From NCBI GenBank assembly GCA_964521255.1, contig CAZFRM010000003.1, forward strand, positions 248,001 through 312,000: 64,000 nucleotides of DNA, given 5' to 3'. The first letter of the stretch is position 1, and each line of letters opens with the position of its first letter. Shown here piece after piece: positions 62,222-64,000 of this stretch. The position numbers and the translations under genes are program-made. The stretch comes from ZC4RG29 sp964521255 (lineage in GTDB: Bacteria; Bacteroidota; Bacteroidia; Cytophagales; Cyclobacteriaceae). The notes below the pieces were generated by a model. That model was not told where the DNA came from. It ran no database searches and saw nothing but the letters and a program-made list of their open reading frames with translations.

Positions 62222-63502
62222 ATGTCAAAATCAACATCACGTCGTTCGTTCTTAATGAAAAGTGCATTGGCTGCAGGAGCATTTGCGCCTCTATCATCTT
62301 TTGGAAAAAGTTTCGAATCGGCGATCGATAGAACTCCTAAGGCATCGGCACCTTCCGATCTAAAGATAACAGATATCAAATGCGGCTACATCCGCGGCGG
62401 GCATAGCCTGTTTGTTAAAATACATACTAACCAGGGAATCTGGGGATGTGGTGAAGGAGTAGATGCTACACCAGGAACGTATCACCTGGTGAAGATGTTC
62501 GGTGCCCGATTAAAAGATAAAAGTCCGCTGAATGTACACCGTCTCTTCGAAGACATCAGGCGATCAGGTTTTTTTGAAGGCGCTCAATCGGGAATGTATA
62601 TAGCTGTACTCTCTGCGGTGGAAAGTGCCTTGTGGGATCTGACAGGGAAAGCATTAGGGTTACCTGTTTATCAATTATTAGGCGGAAAGTTTCGCGATAA
62701 GATTCGTGTGTATTGTGATACCGCTCTTTATCAAAATAATTTACCAACACCAAAAGATTTTGCCAACAGCGCGCTGGAGGCAAAGAAGATGGGGTTTAAC
62801 GCCATCAAATTTGATCTTGACCAGTTCAATGACCCCAACAAATATGATCGGTACAATTGGACAGCCAGCCCGGCAGAATTAAAACGCATGTATGACCAGA
62901 TGGCAGCAGCCCGTGAAGCTGTTGGACCCAACATTGATATCTGCGCCGACATGCATGGCCGTTATGATGCAGTAACGGGCGAACAGGTAGCGAAGATGTT
63001 AGAGCCGTTGCATTTAATGTGGCTTGAGGAGCCGATACCTGCAGAGAATGCAGAAGCCTATAAAAAAATTACTGACTCAACTACCACACCTATTTGTGCA
63101 GGAGAAAATCACTATCTCGCCCATGGCTTTAGAAGATTACTTGAAACAGGATCTGTTGATATCATCATGCCCGATCTGCAAAAGGCCGGCGGACTTGGTG
63201 AGGGGCAGCGAATAGCAAACCTGGCAAATCTTTATTACGTACCATTTGCTCCTCACATGGTGGCATCTTACTTAGGGGCCATGGCCTCCTGCCATGTATG
63301 CGCCTCTGTTCCTAACTTTATGATACTGGAGTGGCAGATTTATTTTCATACTAATCCAATGTTCAAGGAAATTGTAACTTTTGAAGGCCCCATGGTTGAA
63401 AACAGTTTCATCACACTTTCAGAAAAACCAGGGGTTGGTGTTGAAATAAATGAAGAAGGCATGCGCAAATATGCTACTCCCGGAGTTCCATTTTTTGAAT
63501 AA
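62222..63502 (+). CDS. TAT-exported enolase-superfamily (mandelate racemase/acid-sugar dehydratase-like) enzyme
   Basis: A 426-residue enzyme. The N-terminus is a twin-arginine signal (STSRRSFLMKSALAAGAF). The capping domain is followed by the barrel: metal ligands Asp243 (ICADMHGRYD, with His245), Glu269 (LWLEEPIP) and Glu295 (CAGENH, with His297), and His345 in FAPHMVASYLG. The D-x-H at ligand one and His after ligand three resemble D-mannonate/D-gluconate-type dehydratases. It probably dehydrates a sugar acid to a 2-keto-3-deoxy acid, which the RraA-like aldolase could then cleave. A strong terminator follows. Confidence 0.9.
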   Translation: MSKSTSRRSFLMKSALAAGAFAPLSSFGKSFESAIDRTPKASAPSDLKITDIKCGYIRGGHSLFVKIHTNQGIWGCGEGVDATPGTYHLVKMFGARLKDKSPLNVHRLFEDIRRSGFFEGAQSGMYIAVLSAVESALWDLTGKALGLPVYQLLGGKFRDKIRVYCDTALYQNNLPTPKDFANSALEAKKMGFNAIKFDLDQFNDPNKYDRYNWTASPAELKRMYDQMAAAREAVGPNIDICADMHGRYDAVTGEQVAKMLEPLHLMWLEEPIPAENAEAYKKITDSTTTPICAGENHYLAHGFRRLLETGSVDIIMPDLQKAGGLGEGQRIANLANLYYVPFAPHMVASYLGAMASCHVCASVPNFMILEWQIYFHTNPMFKEIVTFEGPMVENSFITLSEKPGVGVEINEEGMRKYATPGVPFFE

Positions 63503-63511
63503 AATTTTAAA

Positions 63512-63560
63512 AAAATCAAAAAGAGACCAACACGATAACGATTGATCTCTTTTTGATTGA
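63512..63560 (+). terminator. Rho-independent terminator after the enolase-superfamily gene
   Basis: AATCAAAAAGAGA (63514-63526) pairs perfectly with TCTCTTTTTGATT (63546-63558), with the T-rich arm on the 3' side. It starts about 10 bases after the stop codon and closes the RraA/dehydratase transcript. Confidence 0.8.
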
Positions 63561-63567
63561 TTCAGTA

Positions 63568-63598
63568 TTGTCTACTCGAACAGGTTCCCTTATATTTC
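63568..63598 (+). promoter_or_regulatory. Candidate promoter TTG-N20-TATATTTC
   Basis: TTG at 63568-63570 is followed by 20 bases and TATATTTC, seven of eight matches to TAnnTTTG. It precedes the last gene of the window by about 70 bp. Confidence 0.4.
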
Positions 63599-63670
63599 GG
63601 ACAAAAGCTTAAAGCTAAAAGCAGTTACATTATTGTTTGCTGACGGATATTTTTTTAACAATTATAACAG

Positions 63671-64000
63671 ATGGAAAAAGTAAAAATTGCAGAAACTAAA
63701 TTTTACACGCTACATGTCTCGTCCGAAAAAAACAGGGCATACTTAAAGATCTTTGGCTTCTGGAGGAATGTTGAATCCGTGCCAGATTATCTCTCTGATT
63801 GGAAGAAAGCGCTTTCAAAAGTAAAAAAAGGATTTACACTTCTCACCGATGCTTCGGAGATGAAGACGCATCCACAGGATGTACGAAAACTTCACGAAGA
63901 GGCACAAGCGTTAGTAATGGCCATGGAAGTTCAAAAGGTTGCTGAAATAGTTAAGGATGACATAACTGAAATGCAACTTGACGCGGTTGCCAAAACCACA
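63671..64000 (+). CDS. Hypothetical protein, 3' end outside the window
   Basis: ATG 63671 opens a frame without stop up to the window edge (110 residues seen). It begins MEKVKIAETKFYTLHVSSEK and goes through YLKIFGFWRNVESVPDYLSD, then FTLLTDASEMKTHP. The alternation of strands and helices, with a LLTDAS segment in the middle, resembles STAS-like or SpoIIAA-like folds, but this is only a suggestion. No signal peptide. Confidence 0.7.
   Translation, partial: MEKVKIAETKFYTLHVSSEKNRAYLKIFGFWRNVESVPDYLSDWKKALSKVKKGFTLLTDASEMKTHPQDVRKLHEEAQALVMAMEVQKVAEIVKDDITEMQLDAVAKTT

Noticed and set aside
1..64000. tRNA, rRNA, CRISPR array, prophage, complete insertion sequence or replication origin
   Set aside because: None was recognised by eye; no transposase or integrase ORF, no regular spacer-repeat array and no rRNA-like segment were found. 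tRNA absence needs a covariance-model search.

Overview
The window is about 64 kb of chromosome from a member of the Bacteroidota, most likely the Cytophagales. The evidence is a gingipain-type (C25) type IX secretion sortase-like protein, a lipoprotein TamA (TamL) next to TamB, PadR/PspC and LytS/LytTR regulators, promoters that fit the Bacteroidota TTG-N19-TAnnTTTG pattern, many Bacteroidota-style intergenic palindromes, and a meso-diaminopimelate type MurE. No rRNA, tRNA, CRISPR array, prophage or complete insertion sequence was seen.

Layout. 1-3.7 kb: a minus-strand C25 peptidase that runs off the left edge. 4.0-14.9 kb: mostly plus-strand envelope and regulatory genes (PadR regulator with a PspC/adhesin-head membrane protein, DinD, an ECF sigma factor with its membrane partner and a barrel protein, a TetR regulator, small lipoproteins) plus a minus-strand CorA. 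14.9-31.9 kb: a minus-strand lipoprotein gene, then a complete division and cell-wall (dcw) cluster read right to left as mraZ-rsmH-ftsL-ftsI-murE-mraY-murD-(four-helix-bundle gene)-ftsW-murG-murC-ftsQ-ftsA-ftsZ. Its promoter carries an exact TTG-N19-TATGTTTG element overlapped by 10-bp-periodic AAAGTG(G/T) boxes of the kind bound by MraZ, which implies autoregulation. 32.5-34.1 kb: an AbiEi/AbiEii-type toxin-antitoxin (abortive infection) pair. 34.5-37.0 kb: a thioredoxin-like lipoprotein and mnmA. 37.1-44.4 kb: tamL and tamB, overlapping by 17 bp. 45.8-53.3 kb: a copper/silver-type RND efflux operon (small Cys/His secreted protein, CusA-like pump, TolC-like channel, CusB-like adaptor).

53.3-64 kb: a looser accessory region with many repeats, a TAT-exported SGNH hydrolase, a LytS/LytTR two-component pair, a 3-hydroxyacyl-CoA dehydrogenase remnant, and a group of exported enzymes (Gfo/Idh/MocA oxidoreductase, RraA-like protein, enolase-superfamily acid-sugar dehydratase) that looks like a periplasmic sugar-acid pathway.

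The most unusual observations are: a ~105-bp near-perfect palindromic repeat inserted in frame into the signal-peptide region of the TolC-like gene; a four-helix-bundle (rRNA intervening-sequence protein family) gene inside the dcw cluster; the MraZ box array overlapping a consensus promoter; an AbiE-type pair directly upstream of the dcw operon; and the dehydrogenase remnant in the promoter region of the histidine kinase. No clearly new multi-gene system could be demonstrated from sequence alone.
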